Source: Strigamia acuminata
Taxonomy: Eukaryota; Arthropoda; Chilopoda; Geophilomorpha; Linotaeniidae
Direction of reading: 5' to 3'
Length of the DNA stretch: 60,000 nucleotides
NCBI GenBank assembly: GCA_949358305.1
Contig: OX442315.1
Location: forward strand, 37,290,427 to 37,350,426
The notes below the pieces were generated by a model. That model was not told the DNA's origin, searched no databases, and saw only the letters and a list, made by a program, of their open reading frames with translations. Both the position numbers and the translations under genes were made by a program. Below are positions 10,224 through 21,516 of the stretch, in pieces (within the stretch, counting starts at the first letter, position 1; each line of letters starts with the position of its first letter).

Positions 10224-10889
10224 GAATTCTATTGATGTGGTCATACAGAAAGTCAATGGTGGGCTATCCAGTGGTGACCTTAAATTTAATACGGAAGGTC
10301 ATCTTCAAAGTCATTCATTTTGTACTTTAAGATACAGCAAAATGTTCAATTACAAAGTTGTAGAGCACCATCGAATTAGTACTATGCAACTTATCTTAGT
10401 CACCTAAGTTAAATGTTTTCTTTTTAAAAGGAAAACAAATCCCCTGAAGTAAAGCCAGTGATTGTGGCAAAACTTAAATTTCTACTGCAAAAGTACTAAA
10501 TTTCTTCACTAAATGTATTCAAATTGCATTATTATGCAAGTAAACAAGAAAAACCACTGTCTTTTTTTAAAGCCTAAATTATTTTATTTTTATAAGAAGA
10601 AAAAATTTCAATTGAGTTGCGTAATACTAATTTGATGGTACTCTACAACCTTGTACATTTTGCTGTATCTTTAAAAGTTAGAAAGTGAATGACACCTTGA
10701 AGTTGACCTTCCAGGTTCAATTTAAGGTCACCACATGGTTTTTATTAAAACCTGGTGTATTGTTCTACTTTCCAATATCACTACACCAGTGAAAAGGCCT
10801 CGACCAATGGAAGTTATCTCTATTCTTAAGGTCAGACAGAGTATAGATAGCCCACCATCAACTTCCTGTAACACCACATCAATAGAATT
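10224..10889. mobile_element. Foldback element with inverted repeats (about 660 bp)
   Basis: GAATTCTATTGATGTGG at the left is matched inverted at the right (CCACATCAATAGAATTG). Further inverted matches continue inward, for example ATGGTGGGCTATC against GATAGCCCACCAT and TACAGCAAAATG against CATTTTGCTGTA. No coding capacity is seen. It lies directly next to the Tc1-like element. A non-autonomous DNA transposon is likely; the family is unknown. Confidence 0.7.
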
Positions 10890-11480
10890 GATATGTGACG
10901 GTTACACTGTCATACACTTTGCTAGTTCAGGACAATTATTTCGCCAATAGATGGCGCTGATACGTTTTAGCGGTAATTTTAAAATTCGATTATTTTTTGA
11001 GTGAATAAAATAGAAATTATTATTTATATTTTATTCTACGGCAAATTCAGACACGTTTAAACACTTTTGATGTTTAAATGCTAGATGATTTGTTTGTCAC
11101 ATAATTCTATTGAATCATGTGCAAACTTCACACCTGGTGAAATCACCCTTCATCACCCACTGTGAGTTGGACTCCTTTCGGATTATAGTCACAAGGACTT
11201 AATCCAAAGTGTGTCCTGCGTATCCAGTTCCTGTAGTGGACCTAGTAGAAGACTATGTCCTGAGTATCCACTTCCTATGACCTAGGATTGGATGGATTTA
11301 GTTGCCCAGTGATCCCATTGGATCACTGAACAGCTATTCTCCTCACCAAGTATATATTCCCTTGCAAAACGGATATAGCTCGCTCTTGTCTTGGTTTTGT
11401 TCTGATACTGATATTACTTGAGCACATATTATACTTCCCTTCGTTCCGACAATCCGTTGAAGAAATACTTGATATTTAGT

Positions 11481-12060
11481 GTAAGTATCTAGAGTGGGTA
11501 GAAGACTCACAGACACACTGCCCGCCTCTTCATGCCAACATCCCGTTGTAGAAATGTAGTATCTAGAGTGAGTAATTCACAGACACATTTAAGTGTAGTA
11601 TCTAGAGTGGGGTACAACCCACAGACACACTCCCTCCAGCTTCATGCCAACATTCCGTTGTAGAATGCAGAATCTACAGTCGGCACACGGTATCTTGATG
11701 CTAAATTCGTACTGCGCATCCCTTTCTGAGCAGACGATTTTCTAATTCCAGTTGTTATTTATCAGTATTAAGCCTAACATTAGGCCTAATAATGCTAAAA
11801 TAAAGTAAATAAACAACAATAAACTCATCTTTAAAAGTAATCAACACAGTATGACCAAAATATTGTTGTTTATTTACTTTAGTTTAGCATTGATACGCCT
11901 AATATTAGGCTTAATACTGATAAATAACAACTGGAATTAGAAAATCGTCTGCGCAGAATGGGATGCGCAGTACGAATTTAGCATCAAGATACCGTGCGCT
12001 GACTGTAGAGTGGAATAAAATTCACAGACGCATTGGTAATGTAGTATCTAGAGTGGAGTA
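11481..12060. repeat. Degenerate tandem repeat with core TATCTAGAGTGG, interrupted by a MITE
   Basis: The core GTAGTATCTAGAGTGG recurs at about 11484, 11556, 11594 and 12041, usually followed within about 30 bp by CACAGACACA. One unit is split by the MITE at 11677-12005 (AATCTA before and TAGAGTGG after it). The sequence to the left (11161-11480) has a TATA-like stretch near 11350 but nothing codable. It may be the leader of a decayed retrotransposon. Confidence 0.55.
11677..12005. mobile_element. Palindromic Tc1/mariner-type MITE (329 bp)
   Basis: Ends begin CAGTCGGCACACGGTATC and are flanked by TA on both sides (11675-11676, 12006-12007). The arms are about 145 bp and pair over nearly their whole length around a short AT-rich loop. 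A diverged relative lies at about 33840-34195, and an end fragment (CAGTTCCCAGTATCTTGATG) near 52345. Confidence 0.85.
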
Positions 12061-12984
12061 TTTATTACTTCACAGACGCATTATCAGAGTAATCGACGTG
12101 GAGTAATTTCCCGGTTACTCTCCCGCCAGCCAGAACCGAGTGGAGTAATTTCCCGGCGATGGGTAACCTTTCCTGCGAGAAACTGCTTGATTCAATTCGC
12201 TGTTGGACGATGGAACATTTGGAGCACGGCTTAAATGTTGATTGCACTCAGGGCAAAAATAGCTCGGCGCTATTTTAATTTATCTCTTACTTTTACAGTT
12301 ATTTATTCAACCTCGTAAATATAATAACATGTTAATTCTATTGAATTCACATGTATATTTAATTCCGATTGTTTCGTCATATTTTTATCCGCGCTTTGTA
12401 ATTATTATCTGTATAATAATTACATGTGTGATGATTGCGACAAAGTCAACTGCATCTCTCGGATATAACATACCCAAGCCTAACCATTACACACCTTTCA
12501 GAACCAACCCAGGAATCATGTAAGCCCATACTAAGACGACATCTTTTACGTCCCGACAACAAGACCGATACACATTCTTGTTGTCAGACTGAAAACCGCA
12601 AGTGATATTACTTCAGGGCTTTTTTGCCAATCGATTGTATAGTTTAACGATAAGCTACTTCAGTCATTTGTAGGCATAGTTCTTATATAGATTCCGTTCG
12701 TAATAAACTGTCATATGATTTGAGAAATCACAAGCCTCCGTATTTTTACACTTTTCACAACAGTTCCTACTTTAATTGTTAAGCAATTATATCTCGTAAA
12801 GTCAATCGTCACAAGTTAAATACGCAACACAAGTGCACGCGCTCATAGTATGTCCTTATTGATTATTTGCTCAAATGTTTCAACATTCGGAGGTAAAAGT
12901 AACGATAAAAATGAATTGAAATTTCCTATAATGTCGTGACAGATGTAGCTTAGTTGATCTTAATGGTTCGGCGACGGCCGTCCA
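12061..12984. other. Gene-free region, possible LTR remnant
   Basis: No gene is supported. A short hydrophobic frame at 12329-12523 (+) has no recognisable homology. From 12519 (TGTAAGCCC) to about 12763 (TTCACAACA) the sequence has TG...CA borders, a TATATA near 12677 and AATAAA near 12703, as a solo LTR might. This is weak evidence. Confidence 0.3.
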
Positions 12985-15900
12985 CTAAGTTCGTATCGGG
13001 GACTGTTTGAAATAAATAAATAAATAAAAATAATTAAATCCAAATTAACAACAATTGCGTCGAAATTCTTAGTTGATTATTTGAGGAAAAAATTGAATGA
13101 AATACCAGTCTATTTTTCACACGTGTCGGCAGCTCCTCGTGCTTGAAAAATATACAATCGCGCTTCACCTCATACTCTGATCCGTCTTCAAATTCCAACT
13201 AAAACAAACAAAAACAGATATAACAAGCAATTTTCCACATTTCTGGGTAAAAATAAACCCATACTGTGTACAGATTTTCGGTAGCTCGCCCTCGGTAAAT
13301 GGCATGGTACACCACATTATCTTTCCATCGAACTCGTACGGTCTCGCCAACTTGCGGCGGCCCATTAGCCAAACAATTGTGACTCTGAAGTCGAAAACAG
13401 GAAAAATTAAACAAAAATTGAAAAACATTACAAATTTGCTCCCAACAAAAACCTCAATATCTTGCGGCAACAAATCGTCGCTATGCGAATTGTCCTCAAA
13501 ATCAACCGAGTAATATTCCTGAGTTTCCAAATGCGTGACAACCGCAGGATAATAGCGTCTATTTCTATGTTTAGCAATAACTTCTTGACCCACGCTTAAA
13601 TCGATCAAATGGCTCGGCACAACAGACGATGTTTGAGCCTAAAAGCACAAGAAAAACAACACGATTGATTTGTTTTTCATAAAACTAACCAGAAAAATAA
13701 GGAATTACCAATTTCTCCTTCTTGCTTAGCCATCGAGAAACGATCTCTTGTTTGAATATAGTCAATATTATTTGTGATTTAACAACAACTTCATTGGTTA
13801 AAACGAGATTCCGAAGAAAGGGCTCAGGAAGTTTCCCAATATTGCATTTCGATATTAAAGTGGCGACATGTTCGGTTTTCTCCGTTCCCCACGTGAGCAG
13901 AAAAAGAATAAACTCACCAAGTTGATCTGGAGTCAGATGAGCTGCGTCGATGCAACCAACGAGACTTTCCAATTGCATTGCCGTAAATTCACACACAACA
14001 CGAGACTCGACAATTTGTTTCATATTTTCTGAAACAAATATTACGATGTTTTGTACCGTTTCATCTTCATTAAACATTTCCGCCAACTGCAAAATATTTG
14101 CAACGTTATGTACAGTTATGGGGTCGGCGTATGCTGGCCAGTATTTGCCGAATACATCGTCCATTTGCATTTTATTGGCAGTGATCAGGATATCGCGCAT
14201 TAAAACGATTGGAATTTCAGATTTGGTAGGAAGGTCTTGCAGGTACATAGATTTAATCATGATATTCATTACGGCGCAAGTCGTGTCCGGGTAGGAAACC
14301 TTATTTGTATCATTTTCGACGTTACTTTGACTGAACATTGCGCGAAAGTAGTCATTGCCCGCAACTAATACACTTTTATGGGCAGAGACAAGTCCATCTT
14401 GGCACTCAAATACAACTTTATCGGTGTTCCCATCATCTCGCGAATTGTAGAGCATTGTTGACATTAAAGCTGATCTTTGCAGCGTTTGAGTTTGGATTTT
14501 CTGCTGGTTTCTGCTGTACATTTGCAATGATGAATTATTATTCTAAAATCACAAATAAAGAAAGAAATAAATAAATGTCCATAAATAACAACCGGTATGT
14601 TTTTGTTGGATTTGTAAGAATTAATTAATTAATTCGATCGTACTACGTGATTAATCATGGATGGAGTACGGTTGGTGTCATAAGTCATATTTTGCCTTAT
14701 CATGATCTGTAACTGTTCGGTCAAGTTTTTATGCGCCAACAACTGTTCCTGAATCTTGTTTTGCATCGCTTGAACGTTCGGCTGCACATTTTGCACGACA
14801 GTTTGCCTCGGCGAATGCGTCGTCATCGCCGAATGCGCGAACGGGGCGCGCATGACCGGCGCAACGGGATGCGTGTTCCGAATTTGGGGCTTCGGACTCA
14901 TCATCGGGCGTTGCTGTTCCGGTCTCGCCGCCGCCCCGGGCCGCATGCAGCGCTGTTGGTTCGCCTGCAAGAAACTCTGCATGTCGGTCTGGGAGCGTTG
15001 CGACGTTTGAGTTTGGCTTTTCTGCTGGTTCAAGAAATGTTGCTTAAGTATCGGAAACGGCGAGTTTGGCGCCACAACTTTCACGCGCGGTGCCGGAGCT
15101 TCGACGGCAGTGCTCGTTGACGTTTTGCCGGTTTTCAAGTGAACCGTTAAACACTGAATGGTTTCCGGTATCGTGCTTTTCATATTCGCGCACTGCAGGA
15201 CGCTCAAATCGGTCCCGTTCGTGTCCCCGTTGCCGGCAAATCCGCGGAAAGTCTCTTGCAAACTCCTGTTGGCGTGTTTCACTAAGTCTTTGTGCTGAAC
15301 AACACTCGCTTCGTTGTTGAGACACTCGTCTTCGAGTTCCTTTTTCTGTTTTTTAGACGTTTTCTTCTTCTTCGCGGTCCCGTCGCCGTCCTCGTGCTTC
15401 GATTTCTTCTTCTTTTTACTGGCTAATAAATTATCGTCACTTTCCAAATAATCGTGTTCGTCTAGGAGGGGGTTTTCGTTCATTTCCTCTTCGTTTTCGC
15501 ATTCTTTCGACTCGATGTCGGCCAGGGGGTGCCTTTTAGAGACGGTTACACTGTCCTCGGACTTCTTACGACCCCTATAGAAAAGAAATATTACATTAGC
15601 AATTGAGTATTTTTGGGTTAAGTTTTATTCTTTTACTTTTTGCCGAATACCGCCGATTTAAAGGGCGGGGAAGCTGCGGTTATTCGTGACGGGTCTTCCG
15701 GGTGAGGCCCAACATCTTTGCCGATTTTCCATAATTCATATCGATCGGGTTGAAATCGTTTCACAAAAGTGTCCATGTAGATTTTCACTGAATCTTCACG
15801 AAAAGGACAAGTGCACTATTAACATACAAAAAAAAATAATAAAAAAAATTTAAAATTTAAATCTTTCTTAATTTAATTTATTTACTTGGACAGCTCGTTT

Positions 15901-17174
15901 CCCATATTCGACCCATCTGGGAGTAGCAAAGTTGATCGATTCCGCACAGTTGAATCCGTGGTCGAAGCTAGCATGGTACCCGTAAGGAAATGTGACAATA
16001 AACTCACCAGCTTCTTGAGTAATCTTGAAAAATTAAATTAATTCTAACTTAGTTTTTAAACTTTTTTCAATCTAAATACTTTATTATATGGAATTGAATA
16101 CTGTTTCAGAGTTTGCGGCGAAATTAATGTCATTTTATGTCGTAAAAAAGCGGAGCATAGTCCAAAATTAGTGGGGAAAAAACCTAAAAATTCAACAACA
16201 GAATTATTACTTAATTAGAAAAAATATTTTAAAAATGTAATTTTACCACTTGCTAATCGCTCTAAACGTCGTCCATGCTCCGGAGGAATGGCATACCACG
16301 ATTTGGGAGCTCCGAAATGTAAATAATCAATACAATACAAATCCATATCCTCCGTGTGCCATGCAGATGTCGTTTTCCACATCCCAAAGTATAAATAAGC
16401 CGTATTAACACCCTCGATTTTAATACCATAATCGGAATTAACGCAATCCAAAATCGTATTTAATCGATTTATATTCCATTCCTTTAAAATAAAATTCCAT
16501 CATTAATTAACTAATCAAATAAAAATGAACTGCTCCTAACATACATCAACGTCGTTGTCATACAACGACCCGGATACATCTGCACCGTACAGAGGCGCCA
16601 CATAAGTGATATTTTTCCAATATTTTCGCTCCAATTCGTCGTAATCACAGTGAGCGGGCGTGCAATACCTGTTAAAAACACAAAACGTTTTTAAAAACAC
16701 ACATTAAACATTAAATACATCCAGATTGTTTTGTATATAAATGGTTTATGCAAACAAAACAGTTTTTAGATATTTAAACTAATTATATTACGTATCACTA
16801 TTAGCAAGTTTCTTAAACTCCTTCAGTGTCAACGCTTTTTGCTGCATACTATATTGCTGGAATAATCCTTGTCGTCCATGCACAATTTGCTTGATTGGAG
16901 CCGGGATTATCATATCAATGTCGCCATATCCGCCGCGATGTGGGACCCACTCCTTGGGAGGTATAATCTGGAGAAAAACAAAACGTCATTCTGCGGAAAA
17001 AGTGAAAAATCAAGCATAAAAAAAAAGAAAAACGCATGTTACCTTTGCTAAACCAGCTTTATGTGCTCCCACCGATTCTACATATTCAATGTACTTATTA
17101 AAATCCTTGAACTCTTCATAAGTAGGCCTAAAAACCATGATCTTCGGCACGTTTGGCCAAACTGATGTCGTCAT
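12985..17174 (-). CDS. KDM4-type lysine demethylase fused to BTB-BACK, with tandem Tudor (copy 2, intact)
   Basis: Thirteen exons: 17174-17043, 16967-16792, 16668-16545, 16481-16247, 16183-16080, 16023-15886, 15815-15637, 15574-14647, 14542-13709, 13638-13453, 13384-13265, 13198-13106, 13002-12985. Phases agree at every junction and give about 1088 residues. Domains: JmjN about 10-55; JmjC about 105-270, with iron ligands H186, E188 and H279 and the KDM4 zinc residues ([11 protein letters not shown]); lysine-rich linker 315-670; BTB about 700-810; BACK about 815-940; two Tudor domains about 960-1080 ([29 protein letters not shown]). KDM4 enzymes remove methyl groups from H3K9 and H3K36 in the nucleus; BTB-BACK proteins usually bind Cullin-3. 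The KDM4 PHD fingers are missing and introns leave no room for them. The 2-oxoglutarate-binding Asn is Asp here (D196, in LYCIDYLHF). An acceptor just upstream of the ATG implies a 5' UTR exon. The last tiny exon is the least certain. Confidence 0.85.
13709..14542 (-). other. BTB-BACK cassette exon of the fusion gene
   Basis: Exon 9 is 834 bp (278 codons), opens and closes in phase 0, and carries the whole BTB-BACK block plus short KDM4-like ends. It begins [20 protein letters not shown], where QQKIQTQT echoes QQKSQTQT of exon 8. BTB homology starts at MSTMLYN and ends at [11 protein letters not shown] then leads to a GT donor. Flanking introns are only 104 and 70 bp. Skipping it would keep the frame and join the linker straight to Tudor. 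Confidence 0.8.
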
Positions 17175-17508
17175 TGCTAGATTTTCTGTGCAAAAAAATA
17201 ACGAAATATTTGAGCTAAACAAAAATCTAGTTTGATCGGTAAACCACGAACAAAATTGCGTCCTGTTATGATGATATTCGCCGTTTGCTCAAAACATGCA
17301 CGAATATGTGTGCCACGGACACGAATTTTTTTTTTTTAATAATTTTAAATTTTTTTTTATTGATTTTATGATTTTTGGCTGGAGACCGGTGATTTCAGTG
17401 ATTTCTGATCCATTAAAACCAAACATGAAATTATTACAAAATGTTAAAGATAATTGTGCATCATTTGTATGTGTGTGTACTCAAAACAATTAGAATTAAA
17501 AGCCAAAC
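17175..17508. repeat. 5' flank of copy 2, part of the segmental duplication
   Basis: Aligns with 7633-8128 upstream of copy 1 but lacks the hAT-like insert. It includes the acceptor (TTTTTTTGCACAG) in front of the start-codon exon. Promoter elements were not recognised. Confidence 0.75.
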
Positions 17509-17822
17509 AATTAAACATCTGTAATGCAGGGAAGCATTACATATTGGACTTCTAAACCCTGTCCCTCTGTCCCTAAATAAAACACCATTGACATAATGTA
17601 AAATTACATTTTGGCAAAACAAACATAAAAACAATATAATGCAATACAATACAATGCGCGTTATTCCAATATTCGCCGTAATTCGCTTTTTTCGCCTTTT
17701 TAACTAACTATATTTGATTTAAAAACTAACAACGCTATTGATTTTAGGGGCAAATATAGCCTAGGAAACTATATTTCAACGATCACTTCAATTAGTTTTT
17801 TTTGAATATTTTTTTTTGAATA

Positions 17823-17882
17823 TTCCCACCCATTTGTCCAATTTTCATTAAATGTAATGAAAATTGGACAAATGGGTGGGAA
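17823..17882. repeat. Perfect 28-bp hairpin
   Basis: Arms 17823-17850 and 17855-17882 (starting TTCCCACCCATTTGTCC) pair perfectly around a 4-bp loop. Surrounding ATTACATT/AATGTAAT bases extend the symmetry. It may be a tiny foldback transposon or a transcribed hairpin. Confidence 0.7.
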
Positions 17883-17939
17883 CATTACATTAGGTTTCGG
17901 TCACGGCTTCCGCCAGGTGGCGCTCCGGTTTACTTACAT

Positions 17940-19562
17940 TTTGACGTAATTTGCTGTTTTCTCCCCCTTTTTTTTTAGGGGTGTGTGTGGATTTGTTACA
18001 ACCTTGTTATGGGGGGGGGAGGGGGTCTAAAAACACAAAAATTTGCGTTACGTAATTTATGGACGGCCCCTAAGCACATGATGGCATTTTTAAAGGCTTT
18101 TATTTAACTTACATTGAACGTTTGTGTGTTTCAACTTCCGGTTTGTCTAATTTTGGGTGTTTTTTGGGTGTTTTTTCCAAAAATCAATTCACCGTAACAA
18201 AAAATTAAAATTTGGGCTTCGTAGCGCCCTAGAACAGGTCATTCTACACATTATGAAAAAAAGAAATAAAAAAAAGACTCATTTTTCGGCGCTGTGGACT
18301 GGAAGTACGAATGCTGAAAACTCGGATTTACGGCAAACTGTAAGCATACCGGGGCGCCACCTGGCGGAACCCGTGTTCTTTAATGTTCGCCCGATACGAA
18401 TTTTGATGTTTTCGGCACTAAAAAATGATTTAAAAATCCTGAAACCACGCTCATTTGATTGGAAATTGCATTCTGCACAAGCCTGTATGTTTCTTTTTTC
18501 GATTCGGTAAAAGAAAAACACGTTTTTTTACGATCGTAGCCGGCTACCACATGGTCAATTTAGTAAGAAATTTGAATTTAGCCATAAAAACAAAAAATAT
18601 GAAAAATGAACGGTTTAAAAAATTAGAAATATGTCTCCTGTGCAGAATTTTCCGCTCTTTTAAATGGTGCTGATAACTTTTTGATCTGAACTACATTTTT
18701 TTTTAGTTAAAAAATGATTTGTCATTTGACAAATTTTTAGTATAGATTCAAATTTCTCAGGGATACAGCATAAAAGCCTTTTTCAAAAACTTAGTTTTTT
18801 TGGTTGACTTGTTACACTTAAAGTTAATCAAGCTTCGAAAATATTTCCCGCGTTATGTCGTTGCCATTTTAATCCTAAGAAGTTAGTTCATTAAACAGAT
18901 CCACTCACCGTTATATTGCAGTCGCGAAAAGCAGTTGTATTGGGGACATGTAAACTCCAACGTGTCGAGGCATACATTTACTAGAATCCATGTTTGCCAT
19001 CGTAGACGTGTTCTCATTGGTTGCTCATTTCCCACTGCTGCGCACATGTGATATACGAGAATTCGAAGAACTATTGATGGAGCGGGCAATTTAAGACGAT
19101 AAATTGCGTCATAGTCAATTGAAAAAGATCCGAACGATTCTGGAACGAGGCCTATAGTTTTGTTAATATAAATATATACATATTTTGGTTTTGTTTTGGA
19201 CAGTTCGGTATAAATTTTGGAAATATTTTCATTTTTCTATTCTATTTTTCTATTTCTATTTGTTTTTCGATCGACAAATGTCGTTATCTTTACTTCTGGT
19301 CGATTTTCATTTTTTGTTTTATTTCGTCATTCATGCGTTAATTCCACTACATTCGTAGAAATTTATAAATTTGTTGATTTGCTCTTATTAATTTGGTGAA
19401 TTTTGCGCTCGGAAATTTGAGACGGTGACATTGAAGTGACTATCAATTTAAAAGAGCTTACTGATTTTGAGCTCATACATGTGCTTCATAGATGGCGCCA
19501 CTTTCAATTTACAAATATTTTCTCTGACTAATTTTAAACTTCTATTATATCCGATTGTACTT

Positions 19563-19593
<31 letters not shown>

Positions 19594-19900
19594 CCTTTAT
19601 AAGCATTATTTTTACAATTAAAATCAAAGAACGGAATTTATTCTATTAATTAATTTAAAAATAAAGTGTGCAGAATCTAGATTCGAACTATACCTAGCCA
19701 AAAGCTGGCCAAAAGGCAAAGCAGCTCGGGTTGACTGGTTTTTGAGGCCCGCACCCCGCCCGTGTCTTTAGATAATGATTCTTCACACAAAACTGATACA
19801 TACCGGTAGTTAATTTTTCTTTATACTGTGCGTTAAAAATACAAACTTTCATTTTAAATCATAACTTCTTTTGTCATACGAGCAATAAAAAACAGAATTT
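17940..19900. other. Gene-poor repeat region upstream of the fusion gene
   Basis: 18030-18072 holds one end (TTACGTAATTTATGGACGGCC) of the repeat family also at 57360-57672. The stretch 18110-18850 shares words with 50400-50560 (TTCAACTTCCGG, AGCCTTTTTCAAAAACTT), suggesting a dispersed repeat. On the minus strand ATAACG|GTGAGTGG near 18911 is a good splice donor and could end a 5' UTR exon of the fusion gene. An A-run lies at about 19562-19586. No coding gene is supported. Confidence 0.4.
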
Positions 19901-19907
19901 AAATATA

Positions 19908-20485
19908 CAGTCGAAACTCTTTATAACGAATCGCAAGGGACCGGAGAAATCGATTTGTTATAAGTATAACGAAAGTTCGTTAAAACGAATTAGCTAAAAA
20001 AAAAAAAAAAATTCATCATAAATAATACGGAGTACGGTATTATTTATTCATAAACATGCAAGTTTTATGTTAATTTTATCCCAATTCTTTAAAATTGTTG
20101 AAAATTGTTGAAAATTGTAGAACGGGACAAATTAAACTCATATGCCATTGTCAATGGCATTAGTAATGTTCAACTTGTCCTGAATCGAAATTGCCTTTTG
20201 TTTGGCAACCATTTTAAAACAGTAAATTTTTTATTTTCCTTTGGTTTCTAAATATGGGCATCGGATGTTGTGAGTCTCAGTTTTGAAAATTTGTTATAAC
20301 AAGCGCTTGTGGGTATTACAGTGTACATAAACTTGTTTGTTATAACGAATAATTCGTTATATTGAAATTTGTTGTATCGAATATTTTTAACATGGTGTTT
20401 TATGGCTGGCTAAACGAATCATTTGTAGCAATTCGTTATATCGATAATACGTTATATCGCGATTCATTATAAAGAGTTTCGACTG
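19908..20485. mobile_element. pogo/Tigger-like MITE (578 bp)
   Basis: Inverted ends CAGTCGAAACTCTTTATAAC flanked by TA (19906-19907, 20486-20487). The ends carry repeated ATAACGAAT motifs, as in pogo-like elements. No transposase is present. A related, more decayed copy is at 46696-47580. Confidence 0.85.
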
Positions 20486-21516
20486 TATTTTAGTTTATTT
20501 CAGCTTCGGAAATAATTCAAATTTTTGAACATTGCTGCTTAACTGCTTAACAGTTGCAGCTCATTTGAAATTTGAGTTGATATGAATGACTAAAGCACAA
20601 AATCTGCGTCGTTAACGCCCTTATTTCCTCCAAGTGTGATCAAATTCTCTAAAAAAAAAAAGCTCAGAAAATATAAATTTTTAAACTTCAAATTTCAGAA
20701 TGAAAACAACTGGTTAGAAATGGGCAAATTCCGCACCTGGTGAGCTTCGCTTTCAAATCGAGGCAATTACTTTTGGTTCAATTTCGGTGTTCTTGCCATA
20801 ATTAGAAAATTTCCTTGAAGCGTGTTTTGTGATAATACTGCTGCCTGTCGTGTTGCCCAATTGTGCCACACGATGGCAGCACCTGTGTATGATGACTTAC
20901 CTGTCATAGGTGATGTATCACCTCACAGCAGTGTGTAAAGTTAGTTATGTTTACATCATCAACCTGGATACATGCCTTCCTTGGGACACCACACTGCCCA
21001 TATTCCAAACAGTCACACACACATTGTAATGTACACTTGCTTTATACGTAAAATTAGTTACGTGAACATGTCCGTTCTCTTTCTTTTATTTTTTCCATGT
21101 CGTGATTGTCTCGTACCGGTAGCTACCGTAGTGGTAAAATATCAGCTAATTGGCTCAAGAACCCAGATATTGTTCACAAAGACGTTTAAAAAATGTTGCC
21201 ACTTCATTAAACTGGGCCTGAAATATAGAAGTAACAAGTAAGCTTTCGCGTTTACTAACGTTTAAAACACAACTTTGACCAAAACATCAAAAAGTAATCA
21301 AGAATTTTACTTTTCCAAGACAAGTACAGAAGTGGAATGTCTACTAACCATTTCAATTACATCCAAAAACATTTGTACAATTTAATTTTATTCCAAACAC
21401 TTTTTTTTCCTATTGTTTTGTGAAGGTTTAATCATTTAATACTTTGGGAATATTTTTTCCAATTGTCCCTTTCCCTTTGGAATCGTAATACAGAGATTAA
21501 GTGTTTCATGCAAAAG
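20486..21516. other. Intergenic region with no gene seen
   Basis: Only short unsupported reading frames occur. The right part up to 21516 would be the 3' UTR and terminator of the glucosidase II beta gene. Confidence 0.4.

Noticed and set aside
13165-13620. A 151-residue frame as a stand-alone Tudor protein
   Set aside because: It begins at GTG inside exon 10 and reads through an intron; splicing to neighbouring exons gives a far better Tudor match.
18883-19089. 68-residue minus-strand frame as a gene
   Set aside because: No homology was recognised; only a donor-like site at its end suggests a possible untranslated exon.
19676-19745. tRNA-like T-loop (GTTCGAATC on the minus strand)
   Set aside because: No acceptor stem or anticodon arm could be paired around it.
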